Of a stretch of 64,000 nucleotides of DNA, positions 42,196-51,821 are shown piece by piece. The notes beneath the pieces are model-generated. The model worked only from the letters and a program-made list of their open reading frames with translations. It searched no databases and was not told the origin of the DNA. This stretch comes from CAG-390 sp045543615 (lineage in GTDB: Bacteria > Bacillota > Clostridia > Oscillospirales > CAG-272): positions 1 through 64,000 of the forward strand of contig JAZPXL010000018.1 of the NCBI GenBank assembly GCA_045543615.1, written 5' to 3'. Position 1 is the stretch's first letter, and each line of letters starts with the position of its first letter. The translations under genes and the position numbers were made by a program.

Positions 42196-45100
42196 ATGGG
42201 ATTTACACCTGCACAAACACTTGCGATAGAGCTCAGAGATCACAATATTCTCGTTTCAGCCGCTGCCGGTTCAGGAAAGACACACACTTTAATTGAAAGA
42301 ATATTGAGACTTATTTCGGATAAGGAAAACCCGACCGATATTAGCAAAATGCTTATAGTAACATTCACCAGAGCTGCAGCCGGAGAACTTAGGACAAGGC
42401 TCTCAAAGAAGCTTGGCGAAGCTCTCGCTCTCGATCCAACCAATGATCTTATAGCATCACAGCTTACATCACTTACAAGTGCACAGATCTGCACAATAGA
42501 CTCATACTGCCTCGATCTCATTCGTTCAAACTTCCAATTACTCTCTTTACCTGCAAACTTCAGGCTTGCCGATGAGACCGAAATCAACATCCTAAAACGT
42601 GATGTTATGAACCAGATAATAGAGCGAAGATACGAAACAGACGAAAGCTTCGGTGAGTTTTGCGACGAAATTTCAACTGCACGAAACGAAAGCAGACTTG
42701 CCGACATTCTCCTTGAGTTCTGCCAAACACTTAACGATTACGGACTTTATGACATACGTAGCTATGTAAAAGCTTATGAATCTGAGGTTGAGTGCGAGTT
42801 TTTTGATACTCGTGCCGGACGATGCCTGCTTCTCTCTCTTGAATACGAGCTTGATAGTTACATCAAAAGACTTGATGGAATGATCAACTGCATTTCGGAG
42901 AATCCGGAGTGCGCTCCGTATGGTGAAGCAATAGCATCTGACAGAGACTTTGCACAAGCTCTTCGTAATTCTCTTTCAAGAAGAGATTATGCATACTCCA
43001 AAAGCATCGCAAGCTCATATTCTCCACAAGGGCTTGGTTCGATAAAGAAAGAAGATAAAACTTCTGTCTCCGTTCAGCTTGCTGCCGACAGAAAAGAAAT
43101 CAAAGAAAAGCTTCTAAAATTTGCATCTGTTGTTTTTGCAACGAACGAGGATGATATACCACGAATTTGCAAGAAAACTGCCGATTTTTCAAGAAAGCTC
43201 AATGAAATAGTAGAACAGTTCTTTGATATCTACGCAGAACAAAAGCTTTCAAGAGCTATATGCGAGTTTGCAGATCTTCGCCGTATGGCCTCAAAGCTTC
43301 TAATGGACGAAAACGGAAATCCAACCCCCATCGCTTTAGGAGAGAGAGAACGTTTCGATTACATTTTTGTTGATGAGTACCAGGATACAGACTCACGCCA
43401 GGATGCAATATTCAAAACTATCTCAAGGGGCAACAACCTTTTCTTTGTCGGTGATATTAAGCAAAGCATCTATGGCTTCAGAGGAGCTGAGCCTTCGCTC
43501 TTTTCATCTTACCGTCGTTCATATCTTCCTGCGACAATAAAAGAAAATCTCGACAAACCATCTTTGTCGATATTTATGTCTAACAATTTCCGTTGCTCGC
43601 CCAATATCATAAAATTCACCAACACAGTCTGTGGCTACCTTTTCAGAGAAAGCGACGGCGATGGTAGTGGAATTGGCTATTTGGCTGAGGATGACCTTGT
43701 CTTCTCAAGAACCACCAAGTCTTCACAAAATAAAGTCAAGCTCGTTATGCTTGAAAAGGGTGGCTCTGAGTCCGATGAAAGTATTGAGTACTCATACTTG
43801 ATATCAGAAATCAAGAGGCTTCTCAAAGACGGCCTAACCCCCGAAGGAAAGCCGCTCAAGGCTTCGGATATTGCGATTCTTACGAGATCTAATTATGATG
43901 CAACAAAAGTATCAGATGCTCTCGGTCGAGCAGGAATTGCACACGCAAACAGCGCAGGAATTGACCTGTTTGAGAATCCTGAGGTCTTGCTTATGCTGTC
44001 ATTGCTATCTGCAATAGACAATCCTCAGAGAGACATTCCTCTTGCAGGCGTACTCAAGTCTTCTCTCTTTGGATTTACCCTTGATGATCTTGTAAAGGTC
44101 AGGATCGGTAGATCTGATATGTCACTTTATGATGCAATTACCGAATGCTCTGAGGACGCATCACTCGGTGAGCTTTCGACAAAATGCTTCTGGGCAATCT
44201 CAAAGCTCATTGAATATCGTACAGACTCTGAGGCGATGCCTGTTCACACCTTTATTCGTATGCTTTGGAGAGATACTGCCGCACTATCTTTTGCGGGATC
44301 TAATGCTGAAACCAGCAAGCGTACACCCGCTGAAAGACGAAGAAATCTTCGCAAGCTTTACGATTACGCAAGAAGATTTGAAGCATCGGAGTTCAAGAGT
44401 CTTCACGATTTCATTGACTACTTAAACGGAATAATTGATGAAGACACAACAATTTCATCTGAGGATGGTGTAAACGAAAACACCGTTCAGGTTATGACTG
44501 TTCACAAATCCAAGGGACTCGAATTTTCCGTTGTTTTCCTCGTTGGTTGTGCTTCACACGGAAAAAATGCAGAAACGGCTCAAATGATTTATTGTGATTC
44601 AAGAGATCTTGGCGTTGCGCTTAATACTAACGATGATAGTGGACTTGGTATTGTTCAGAGTCCGTTCAGGCTCGGCGTTTCAAAACAGCTTGCAAGAGAC
44701 TCAATGGACGAAGAAATCCGTGTACTCTACGTCGCTCTGACAAGAGCCAAGGACGAGCTATATATTGTTTCTTCAGGAACGGAGGGATTTGCCGAAAAGC
44801 GTATAGCCAAAGCCAAAGCAAGAGCCGAGGTTGGTGGACTATTCACAATAATGGATTCTCGTGGTTGGCTTGACCGTATTCTTCTTGCGCTGATGGCAGA
44901 GGGAGATGTTACATCATATGAGGTGCTTAATTACACTGCAGACGATATTCTTACCCTTGGAGACGGCGAATTGGAAACAGAACCACCGAGCGAGGACGAA
45001 ATCTTGGCTTGTTACGAAAAAATACGTCCCGTTCTTGAATTTAAGTACGATTATTATCTGCAGACCGATATTCCCGCAAAACTTTCTGTATCAAGACTCT

Positions 45101-45768
45101 ATCCCGAGGCTCTTGACGAAGAAAGCACAACCGAAGAGCTTCTTCGCAAAGCACACAGCTTCTCTCGCAGAACCCCAAGGTTTATGGGAGGCAAAGAAGA
45201 CGCCGCAGAAAAAGGAACTGCCACACATTTGTTTATGCAATTCTGCGACTTTAGTCGACTCGATGGGACGGTAGAGAGCGTACAAGAGGAGCTTGAGCGA
45301 TTGATAGAGAATAAATTTGTCCCAAGCTCAATCCGTGCTCTTGTCAGATGTGATGAGATCGCCAAGTTTACAAACAGCGACCTTTACAGAGAGATTCTCG
45401 AGGCAACAGAAGTACACCGTGAGTTGAGATTTAATATTTTCCTGCCGGCATCAAGTTTCACAAGTCAGCTTTCGCGAAAAGAAGCGTTTAATGATCAAGA
45501 ACTAATGGTGCAAGGCGTAATTGACATCTGCTTTGTCAATAAAAACGGAGAGCTTATTCTCTGCGACTATAAGACAGATCGACTCACTCCAAGAGAGATG
45601 AGCGATATTAATACTGTTAAGTTAAAAATGAAGAATAAACACGGTTACCAGCTATCGTATTATGCTGACGCAATTGAGCGTATGATGGGCAGACGTCCTG
45701 ACAGAGTATGTATATATTCTCTCTGTCTCGGTGACAGCATTGATATTGATACAACAACAGATTTCTAA
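42196..45768 (+). CDS. addA: ATP-dependent helicase/nuclease subunit A
   Basis: The 1190-residue AddA carries UvrD-type helicase motifs: Walker A SAAAGSGKTHT, motif Ia VTFTRAAAGELR, DEAD-like VDEYQDTD, motif III VGDIKQSIYGFRG, motif V TVHKSKGLEF and motif VI VALTRAKDELY. The C-terminal nuclease domain has ELILCDYKTDR. It is the 3'-5' motor of the complex. The ATG at 42196 follows AAAGGAGG, 16 bases after addB. A strong terminator closes the unit. Confidence 0.96.
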   Translation: MGFTPAQTLAIELRDHNILVSAAAGSGKTHTLIERILRLISDKENPTDISKMLIVTFTRAAAGELRTRLSKKLGEALALDPTNDLIASQLTSLTSAQICTIDSYCLDLIRSNFQLLSLPANFRLADETEINILKRDVMNQIIERRYETDESFGEFCDEISTARNESRLADILLEFCQTLNDYGLYDIRSYVKAYESEVECEFFDTRAGRCLLLSLEYELDSYIKRLDGMINCISENPECAPYGEAIASDRDFAQALRNSLSRRDYAYSKSIASSYSPQGLGSIKKEDKTSVSVQLAADRKEIKEKLLKFASVVFATNEDDIPRICKKTADFSRKLNEIVEQFFDIYAEQKLSRAICEFADLRRMASKLLMDENGNPTPIALGERERFDYIFVDEYQDTDSRQDAIFKTISRGNNLFFVGDIKQSIYGFRGAEPSLFSSYRRSYLPATIKENLDKPSLSIFMSNNFRCSPNIIKFTNTVCGYLFRESDGDGSGIGYLAEDDLVFSRTTKSSQNKVKLVMLEKGGSESDESIEYSYLISEIKRLLKDGLTPEGKPLKASDIAILTRSNYDATKVSDALGRAGIAHANSAGIDLFENPEVLLMLSLLSAIDNPQRDIPLAGVLKSSLFGFTLDDLVKVRIGRSDMSLYDAITECSEDASLGELSTKCFWAISKLIEYRTDSEAMPVHTFIRMLWRDTAALSFAGSNAETSKRTPAERRRNLRKLYDYARRFEASEFKSLHDFIDYLNGIIDEDTTISSEDGVNENTVQVMTVHKSKGLEFSVVFLVGCASHGKNAETAQMIYCDSRDLGVALNTNDDSGLGIVQSPFRLGVSKQLARDSMDEEIRVLYVALTRAKDELYIVSSGTEGFAEKRIAKAKARAEVGGLFTIMDSRGWLDRILLALMAEGDVTSYEVLNYTADDILTLGDGELETEPPSEDEILACYEKIRPVLEFKYDYYLQTDIPAKLSVSRLYPEALDEESTTEELLRKAHSFSRRTPRFMGGKEDAAEKGTATHLFMQFCDFSRLDGTVESVQEELERLIENKFVPSSIRALVRCDEIAKFTNSDLYREILEATEVHRELRFNIFLPASSFTSQLSRKEAFNDQELMVQGVIDICFVNKNGELILCDYKTDRLTPREMSDINTVKLKMKNKHGYQLSYYADAIERMMGRRPDRVCIYSLCLGDSIDIDTTTDF

Positions 45769-45773
45769 ACAAA

Positions 45774-45804
45774 ACCCCGACCATCGATGATGGTCGGGGT
45801 TTTT
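45774..45804. terminator. Bidirectional terminator between addA and the isocitrate dehydrogenase gene
   Basis: ACCCCGACCATC (45774-45785) pairs with GATGGTCGGGGT (45789-45800), followed by TTTTT. Confidence 0.88.
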
Positions 45805-45817
45805 GTATAATAATTAT

Positions 45818-46987
45818 TTACAGACTTTCGCAAACGCTCATTACATAGTCACCAAATTCACGGCAACTTGCGCCATTGCTTCTACCCGTGGATTTAATAG
45901 GAGCATCGGGTGCTGTGCAAATGTCAAGAGCCTTGGAAAGCTTTGCTGCTTCCTCAACATATCCGATGTGCTTGAGCAAAAGCTCAGCGGCACGGAGCAT
46001 ACTGGCAGGATTTGCATAAGCACCATCGCCTCTCTCAATCATCTTGGGAGCAGAACCGTGAATAGCCTCAAACATCGCATATCTGTTGCCGATATTTGCG
46101 CTACCTGCAGTACCGACACCACCCTGAAGCTGAGCCGCTTCGTCAGTAATAATATCGCCGTAGAGATTGGGAAGCAGGAATACCTGGAAGTCTGCTCTGC
46201 CTCTTGTGTCTACAAGCTTTGCTGTCATAATATCAATATACCAGTCGCTGACCTCAAGCGTGGGGTACTCAGCAGCAGCAATCTCTCTTGCAATTCGAGC
46301 AAACTTGCCGTCGGTCTTCTTCATAATATTCGCCTTTGTAACAACAGCAACTCTTGTCTTGTTGTTCTTTACAGCAAAATCAAATGCCATTCTTGCAATT
46401 CTTGCGCATCCTGCATCGGTTGTAACCTTAAAGTCGCAGCAAAGACTATCGGGAATTTCTACGCCACGTGAACCGAGAACATACTCGCCCTCAGTATTCT
46501 CACGGAAGAAAGTCCAATCAACGCCCTCTTCAGGAATCGCAACGGGACGAACATTTGCAAAAAGATCAAGCTCCCTACGCATAGCTACGTTTGCGCTTTC
46601 AAGCTCTTTTGCGCCCGTTCCACCCTTGGGAGTGGTTGTCGGGCCTTTAAGAAGAACATCACATTCCTTGATAGCTGCAAGAACATCATCGGGGATAGCT
46701 TTGTCACAAGCAATTCTATTTTCTATTGTAAGTCCATCAATATCTCTGATTTCAATTCTACCCGATGCAATAGCATCTCTGAGAAGATACTCAAGAACTC
46801 TGCGAGCCTCAGCGGTAATAATCGGTCCGATCCCATCGCCACCACAACAGCCGATGACGATTTTGTCGAGTGCTGCATAATCTTTAGCACCTGCATCACT
46901 CTTCATTCTTTCAGCTCGTGCGTACTGCTCACGCAAAAGTGTCTCAAACTGCTCGACTGCGCTTCGGATATATGTTTCGTTATTCAT
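45818..46987 (-). CDS. NAD(P)-dependent isocitrate dehydrogenase (isocitrate/isopropylmalate family)
   Basis: A 389-residue beta-decarboxylating dehydrogenase: GGDGIGPIITAEA at the N-terminus, LKGPTTTPKGGTGAKELESANV with the phosphorylatable-serine-like loop, FRENTEGEY, NLYGDIITDEAAQLQGG and EAIHGSAPK. Its position behind aconitase and Re-citrate synthase points to isocitrate as substrate and 2-oxoglutarate as product. Sequence alone would leave isopropylmalate or homoisocitrate open. The ATG at 46987 follows TGAGG. It is the last gene of the operon. Confidence 0.88.
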   Translation of the reverse strand: MNNETYIRSAVEQFETLLREQYARAERMKSDAGAKDYAALDKIVIGCCGGDGIGPIITAEARRVLEYLLRDAIASGRIEIRDIDGLTIENRIACDKAIPDDVLAAIKECDVLLKGPTTTPKGGTGAKELESANVAMRRELDLFANVRPVAIPEEGVDWTFFRENTEGEYVLGSRGVEIPDSLCCDFKVTTDAGCARIARMAFDFAVKNNKTRVAVVTKANIMKKTDGKFARIAREIAAAEYPTLEVSDWYIDIMTAKLVDTRGRADFQVFLLPNLYGDIITDEAAQLQGGVGTAGSANIGNRYAMFEAIHGSAPKMIERGDGAYANPASMLRAAELLLKHIGYVEEAAKLSKALDICTAPDAPIKSTGRSNGASCREFGDYVMSVCESL

Positions 46988-46999
46988 TATTAACCTCAC

Positions 47000-48931
47000 T
47001 TATTTCTTTGCGGTTGCGGCAATAAGTCCACCTGCAAGCATAATATCTATTTGTCTATCTGAAAGCTCACAAATAAGTGGAATAATCTCGCCACTTGTTT
47101 CATTTTTGAGAGTGTATCTGCCCGTATGAACACAGGAAAGCATATCGGATATCGTTATCGTATCGCCCTCTGCAATCTTATCATAATCATCAGGATTTGC
47201 AAACACAAGCGGAAGAATTCCTGCATTGACAAGATTGTCTCTGTGGATTCTTGCAAAGCTCTTGGCAACAACAGCCTTAACACCAAGATAAAGAGGAACT
47301 AAGGCAGCGTGCTCTCTGGATGAGCCCTGACCGTAGTTGACACCACCAACAATGATGCTGTTTTTAAGGCTCTTTGCTCTGCTTGGGAACTCTGCGTCGC
47401 AAACATTGAAGCAGAACTCGCTCATCTTCGGAATGTTTGAACGATAAGGCAGTACAGCTGCGCCGGCAGGCATTATGTGGTCTGTGGTAATATTGTCTCC
47501 TACCTTAAGAGAAACTGCCACAGTAATGCTGTCTGCAAGAGGTGTTGTGTCCGGGTAGCTCTTGATGTTAGGGCCACGAACAACCTGGGCTTCCTTTGCA
47601 ACCTCCGGCGAGAGAGGTGCTATTACGCCACTATCATCAATAAGGAAGCTATTGGGGATACTAATTGCAGGATAATCTCCAAGTGTTCTTGGGTCTGTTA
47701 TATAACCTGTGATTGCAGATGCGGCAGCAACCTCAGGTGAAACGAGATACACACCTGCGTCACGAGTGCCACTTCTGCCCTCAAAGTTTCTGTTAAATGT
47801 GCGAAGAGAAACACCTCCGGATTCAGGCGAGAAGCCCATTCCAATGCAAGGGCCACAAGCGCATTCGAGAATTCTCGCTCCTGCAGAAATAATATCTGTA
47901 AGCGCACCACAGTCAGAAAGCATAGCGAAAACCTGCTTTGAACCGGGTGAAACTGACATACTAACCTCTGAGGATACGTTTTTACCCTTCAAAATTGCGG
48001 CAACGGCAAGCATATCAGCAAGCGACGAGTTGGTACAAGAACCAACGCATACCTGAGTAACGGGAGTTCCTGCAAGTTCGCTGATCTTTTTTATATTGTC
48101 AGGGCTGTGAGGACAAGCTGCCATAGGCTCAAGAGTTGAGAGATCAATATTGATCACCTTGTCATATTCTGCATCAGCATCGGCAAATACAGGTGAATAA
48201 TCTGCTTCTCTACCCTGTGCTGCAAGAAACGCACGAGTAACTTCATCTGCAGGGAAAATGGAGGTTGTTGCACCAAGCTCTGCGCCCATATTTGTGATGG
48301 TTGCTCTCTGGGGAACGCTGAGTGTAGAAACGCCCTCGCCGCCCCATTCGATTATTGCACCAACACCACCCTTAACGGAGAGAATGCGAAGGATCTCAAG
48401 GCTTACATCCTTTGCACTTACCCAAGGTGAGAGCTTACCTGTGAGGTTTACTCTGTACATCTTGGGCATAATCATAGAATATGCACCACCGCCCATAGCA
48501 ACGGCAACGTCAAGTCCACCTGCACCAAATGCAAGCATACCAATTCCGCCGGCTGTGGGGGTGTGGCTGTCCGAGCCAACCAAAGTCTTTCCCGGTACAC
48601 CGAAACGCTCAAGGTTCACTTGATGGCAAATGCCGTTTCCGGGGCGGGAATAATAGATTCCATACTTAGCAGCTGCAGTTCTTATGAAACGATGGTCGTC
48701 AGCGTTCATAAAGCCGGACTGAAGCGTGTTGTGGTCGATATAGGCAACAGAAAGGTCAGTTCTTACCCTGTCAATTCCCATAGCTTCAAATTCAATGTAA
48801 GCCATAGTGCCTGTTGCATCTTGGGTGAGTGTGCGATCAATATGTATTGATATTTCACTTCCCGGAGTCATATCACCGGAAACAAGATGAGCAGCAATGA
48901 TTTTTTCTGCGATTGTTTTTGGTGTTTTCAT
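47000..48931 (-). CDS. acn: Aconitate hydratase
   Basis: Aconitase converts citrate to isocitrate. The 643-residue protein is the short single-chain form common in Clostridia. Cluster-ligating cysteines lie in VGSCTNSS and ACGPCIGMG, and the swivel domain near the C-terminus has NYGQGSSREHAALVP. Substrate arginines appear in the FEGRSGT segment. It starts three bases after the citrate synthase stop and ends 12 bases before the dehydrogenase start. All three genes thus form one operon. Confidence 0.96.
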   Translation of the reverse strand: MKTPKTIAEKIIAAHLVSGDMTPGSEISIHIDRTLTQDATGTMAYIEFEAMGIDRVRTDLSVAYIDHNTLQSGFMNADDHRFIRTAAAKYGIYYSRPGNGICHQVNLERFGVPGKTLVGSDSHTPTAGGIGMLAFGAGGLDVAVAMGGGAYSMIMPKMYRVNLTGKLSPWVSAKDVSLEILRILSVKGGVGAIIEWGGEGVSTLSVPQRATITNMGAELGATTSIFPADEVTRAFLAAQGREADYSPVFADADAEYDKVINIDLSTLEPMAACPHSPDNIKKISELAGTPVTQVCVGSCTNSSLADMLAVAAILKGKNVSSEVSMSVSPGSKQVFAMLSDCGALTDIISAGARILECACGPCIGMGFSPESGGVSLRTFNRNFEGRSGTRDAGVYLVSPEVAAASAITGYITDPRTLGDYPAISIPNSFLIDDSGVIAPLSPEVAKEAQVVRGPNIKSYPDTTPLADSITVAVSLKVGDNITTDHIMPAGAAVLPYRSNIPKMSEFCFNVCDAEFPSRAKSLKNSIIVGGVNYGQGSSREHAALVPLYLGVKAVVAKSFARIHRDNLVNAGILPLVFANPDDYDKIAEGDTITISDMLSCVHTGRYTLKNETSGEIIPLICELSDRQIDIMLAGGLIAATAKK

Positions 48932-48934
48932 TTT

Positions 48935-50302
48935 TTAGTCCTCATCTTTTTGGAATGTAACGATAAGCCTTTCAAGCTCGGCTGTTGAAATAACCGTCTG
49001 TCTGCCCTCTGCATATTGCTCGTCTACCCAAGCTTTGATCTTTGCGACGAGAGGATCACGTTTGCTGACCATTTCGTCACCGGTCAGTCTATAATGTGAG
49101 TTAATCCAATAAGCTATACCGGCAAGACCTGATGTTGAGCTTACTGTGACGCCGGCAGGTCGATTAAGAATTGCGCCTGTATCAAATATATTATAGATTT
49201 CTTCATCCTTAAGCATACCGTCAGCGTGAATTCCTGCTCTTGTCATATTGAAATTCTCTCCAACAAATGGGGTCATCGGATGTATCTGATAGCCAATCTC
49301 ATTTGTAAAGTAATCTGCAATCTCTGTAATTACGGTAGGATCCATACCATCAAGTGTGCCCCTTAAAGAAGCATATTCAAATACCATTGCTTCAAGAGGA
49401 ACATTACCAGTTCTCTCACCTATGCCAAGCATAGAACAGTTAACAGAACAAGCACCGTAGAGCCAAGCACAAGTTGCATTTGCAACACCCTTATAAAAAT
49501 CATTATGTCCGTGCCATTCAAGCATTTCACTCGGAACATCCGAATAATGCTGAAGTCCGTACACGATTCCCGGAACACTTCGAGGAAGCGCAACCTCGCT
49601 ATAAGGCACGCCATAACCCATAGTATCGCAAGCACGAATCTTTACGGGAATGTCCGCCTGTCTTGCAAGCTCTTGGATAGCATTGACGAAAGGAACGACA
49701 AAGCCGTAGAAATCAGCTCTTGTGATGTCTTCAAAATGACATCTTGGACGTATGCCCATTTCAAGCGCAGCAGATATCGTACGCAGATAATGGTCCATCG
49801 CCTGACCTCTTGACATACCAAGCTTTTTGAAAATATGGTAGTCAGAACAGGAAACAAGTATGCCGGTCTCCTTAATTCCAAGATCCTTAACAAGCTTAAA
49901 ATCTTCAAGGCTTGCACGAATCCAGGTTGTTATTTCAGGAAATTCAAGTCCAAGCTCCTGACATTCGTGCAGAGTTCTTCTGTCATTTTCGCTGTAAACA
50001 AAAAATTCAGTCGCTCTGATTATTCCCTTAGGACCACCAAGTCTGTTCAGCATTTTATAGAGATCTACAATCTGCTTTGTGGTATATGGTGCTTGTGACT
50101 GCATTCCGTCTCTAAAAGAAGTATCGGTAATCCATATTTCAGGTGGCATTCCAAGAGGCACTCTTCTATGGTTAAATGGCACCTTAGGAATTTCTGTATA
50201 TGTATATATCTCACGGTAAAGATTAGGCTCTTCAATATCCTGAAGTTGATAGCGATACGATTTTTGTTCAAGTAGGTTGGATTTCTTTGATATTTCGACC
50301 AT
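48935..50302 (-). CDS. Re-type citrate synthase (DRE-TIM family)
   Basis: A 455-residue member of the isopropylmalate/homocitrate synthase family. The DRE-TIM metal motif reads TDTSFRDGMQS and the HxH motif EWHGHNDF. It closely resembles the Clostridium kluyveri enzyme shown to be a Re-citrate synthase, and it heads an operon with aconitase and isocitrate dehydrogenase, which fits that role. No C-terminal leucine-binding regulatory domain is present. It condenses acetyl-CoA and oxaloacetate. GGAGG precedes the ATG; promoter at 50348-50376. Confidence 0.88.
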   Translation of the reverse strand: MVEISKKSNLLEQKSYRYQLQDIEEPNLYREIYTYTEIPKVPFNHRRVPLGMPPEIWITDTSFRDGMQSQAPYTTKQIVDLYKMLNRLGGPKGIIRATEFFVYSENDRRTLHECQELGLEFPEITTWIRASLEDFKLVKDLGIKETGILVSCSDYHIFKKLGMSRGQAMDHYLRTISAALEMGIRPRCHFEDITRADFYGFVVPFVNAIQELARQADIPVKIRACDTMGYGVPYSEVALPRSVPGIVYGLQHYSDVPSEMLEWHGHNDFYKGVANATCAWLYGACSVNCSMLGIGERTGNVPLEAMVFEYASLRGTLDGMDPTVITEIADYFTNEIGYQIHPMTPFVGENFNMTRAGIHADGMLKDEEIYNIFDTGAILNRPAGVTVSSTSGLAGIAYWINSHYRLTGDEMVSKRDPLVAKIKAWVDEQYAEGRQTVISTAELERLIVTFQKDED

Positions 50303-50347
50303 ATTAATTCCTCCGTTCGATGTGTCGTGTGTGAATAAATATTAATT

Positions 50348-50376
50348 ATTATATAACATTAGAGTCGAAAAATCAA
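50348..50376 (-). promoter_or_regulatory. Promoter for the citrate operon
   Basis: Minus strand: TTGATT (50376-50371), 17 bases, TATAAT (50353-50348). Confidence 0.7.
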
Positions 50377-50458
50377 TAAGATAATTGCAATTGATGCAAA
50401 AAAATAATAAAAATCGTCTTGATTTACAACTTTTTGTGATTTTTTTCGCATTTGGCTA

Positions 50459-50487
50459 TTGATTTTTTCTCAAAAATCTGTGATAAT
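50459..50487 (+). promoter_or_regulatory. Promoter for uridine phosphorylase
   Basis: TTGATT (50459-50464), 17 bases, GATAAT (50482-50487). It is divergent from the citrate operon promoter about 80 bases away. Confidence 0.65.
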
Positions 50488-50517
50488 ATAAACAGTATTT
50501 ATTTTGGAGGTATATCT

Positions 50518-51288
50518 ATGCTTAAAACTGATGCTCTGCAGTATCATATCAATTGCTGTCCCGGTGACGTAGGAGGCTATTGCATACTCCCCGGAGACCC
50601 CGGACGAGTTGAAAAAATTGCAGCTTATCTTACAAACGCTACAAAAACCTCACAGAATCGTGAGTACACCATATATACAGGCACTCTGCACGGTGAAAGA
50701 GTCAGCGTTTGCTCGACAGGTATCGGTGGCCCTTCCACAGCAATTGCCGTTGAAGAGCTTGCTGCTTGTGGCGCACATACATTTATTCGAATCGGCACTT
50801 GTGGAGGAATATCCACCCTTGTCAGAGCCGGTGATGTTGTCGTAGCTACGGGTGCTGTTCGTCAGGACGGCACGAGTGGTGAATATGCACCCTATGAATT
50901 CCCTGCAGTTTCTGACCCTGATGTTCTCTTTTCACTCGTTCAGAGTGCAAAAGAGCTGCAGTTCTCTTATCACGCAGGCGTTGTGCAGAGCAAGGATTCA
51001 TTCTATGGTCAGCACAGCCCTCATCGTATGCCCACTTACAGTGCTCTTTCAGAAAAATGGGAAGCCTGGAAGAGACTTGGCGTTCTTGCCAGCGAAATGG
51101 AAGCATCAACTCTCTTTGTTGTAGGAGCAGCTCTTGGCCTTCGTACAGGTGCTGTGTTCCACGTTGTATGGAATCAGGAAAGAGCCGCACTCGGACTTGA
51201 TACTGATGCTACTGAAGATCATGACACGGACAAGGCTATCAGAGTTGCAGTTCGTGCTATTGAAAATATGATAGCTGAAAATGGCTAA
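50518..51288 (+). CDS. udp: Uridine phosphorylase
   Basis: A 256-residue nucleoside phosphorylase. LPGDPGRVEKIA is the phosphate loop, STGIGGPSTAIAVEELAACGAHTFIRIGT carries the family signature, and SKDSFYGQHSPH and ASEMEASTLF bind base and ribose. The pattern fits uridine phosphorylase over purine enzymes. It releases uracil and ribose-1-phosphate in pyrimidine salvage. TTGGAGG precedes the ATG at 50518. The next gene overlaps its 3' end by eight bases. Confidence 0.92.
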   Translation: MLKTDALQYHINCCPGDVGGYCILPGDPGRVEKIAAYLTNATKTSQNREYTIYTGTLHGERVSVCSTGIGGPSTAIAVEELAACGAHTFIRIGTCGGISTLVRAGDVVVATGAVRQDGTSGEYAPYEFPAVSDPDVLFSLVQSAKELQFSYHAGVVQSKDSFYGQHSPHRMPTYSALSEKWEAWKRLGVLASEMEASTLFVVGAALGLRTGAVFHVVWNQERAALGLDTDATEDHDTDKAIRVAVRAIENMIAENG

Positions 51289-51784
51289 TAAAGCAAAATC
51301 CACCATCGACAAGCCCAAAGGCAACGCAAACTCTAATAAGGTTACGCTTATCATCTGTGCTTCTGTAATTCTGTTTGCGCTCGTTGTTGCAGCTTTAGTT
51401 CTTTTTTATCACACACTACAAGCTAAGAACGAATTTGCGACATTTGGAAATTCACTAAGCCAAGGTGCAAGCGAAATCCTCGTTTCTTTCCCTTCTCAAT
51501 CGAATTATGTTACAGATATAAATGACGAGAAACTCTACACAGATAATGAGGCTGTCGCGCTTGGCGAAATTCTCAAAGATTGCGTCTCGTCCGCTCAGTA
51601 CTCCCATAAAAATAATTCTGAGAGTGGAAATTGGGACACACGCATTCGCATAAAAACCCGGGATGGAAATAGCTTTACGCTCTATTTGACAAAAGAAGGA
51701 GAACTCTATTTCAGCAAAGGGAAGACAAGATTTTTCTTCACTCCCAAAGACACCTCTCTCTTAACGTCTTATCTTGGTTTATAA
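51281..51784 (+). CDS. Membrane-anchored hypothetical protein
   Basis: A 167-residue protein I do not recognise. A basic N-terminal tail leads to one helix (TLIICASVILFALVVAALVLFY), then about 115 residues that should be outside. The outer part looks beta-rich (TRIRIKTRDGNSFTLYLTKEGELYF, then KGKTRFFF) and lacks cysteines. It may be a small lipid- or wall-facing domain. It overlaps udp by eight bases, so the two are translated from one message, although a functional link is not obvious. Confidence 0.75.
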   Translation: MANKAKSTIDKPKGNANSNKVTLIICASVILFALVVAALVLFYHTLQAKNEFATFGNSLSQGASEILVSFPSQSNYVTDINDEKLYTDNEAVALGEILKDCVSSAQYSHKNNSESGNWDTRIRIKTRDGNSFTLYLTKEGELYFSKGKTRFFFTPKDTSLLTSYLGL

Positions 51785-51790
51785 AAACAG

Positions 51791-51818
51791 AAAAACAGCG
51801 ACAATTTGTCGCTGTTTT
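51791..51818. terminator. Bidirectional terminator after the udp operon
   Basis: AAAAACAGCGACAA pairs with TTGTCGCTGTTTTT; it lies between converging genes. Confidence 0.8.
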
Positions 51819-51821
51819 TTA

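Noticed and set aside
45803..46471. A 222-codon plus-strand frame opposite the isocitrate dehydrogenase gene
   Set aside because: It is Cys-rich antisense reading with no ribosome site; the opposite strand has a complete family match.
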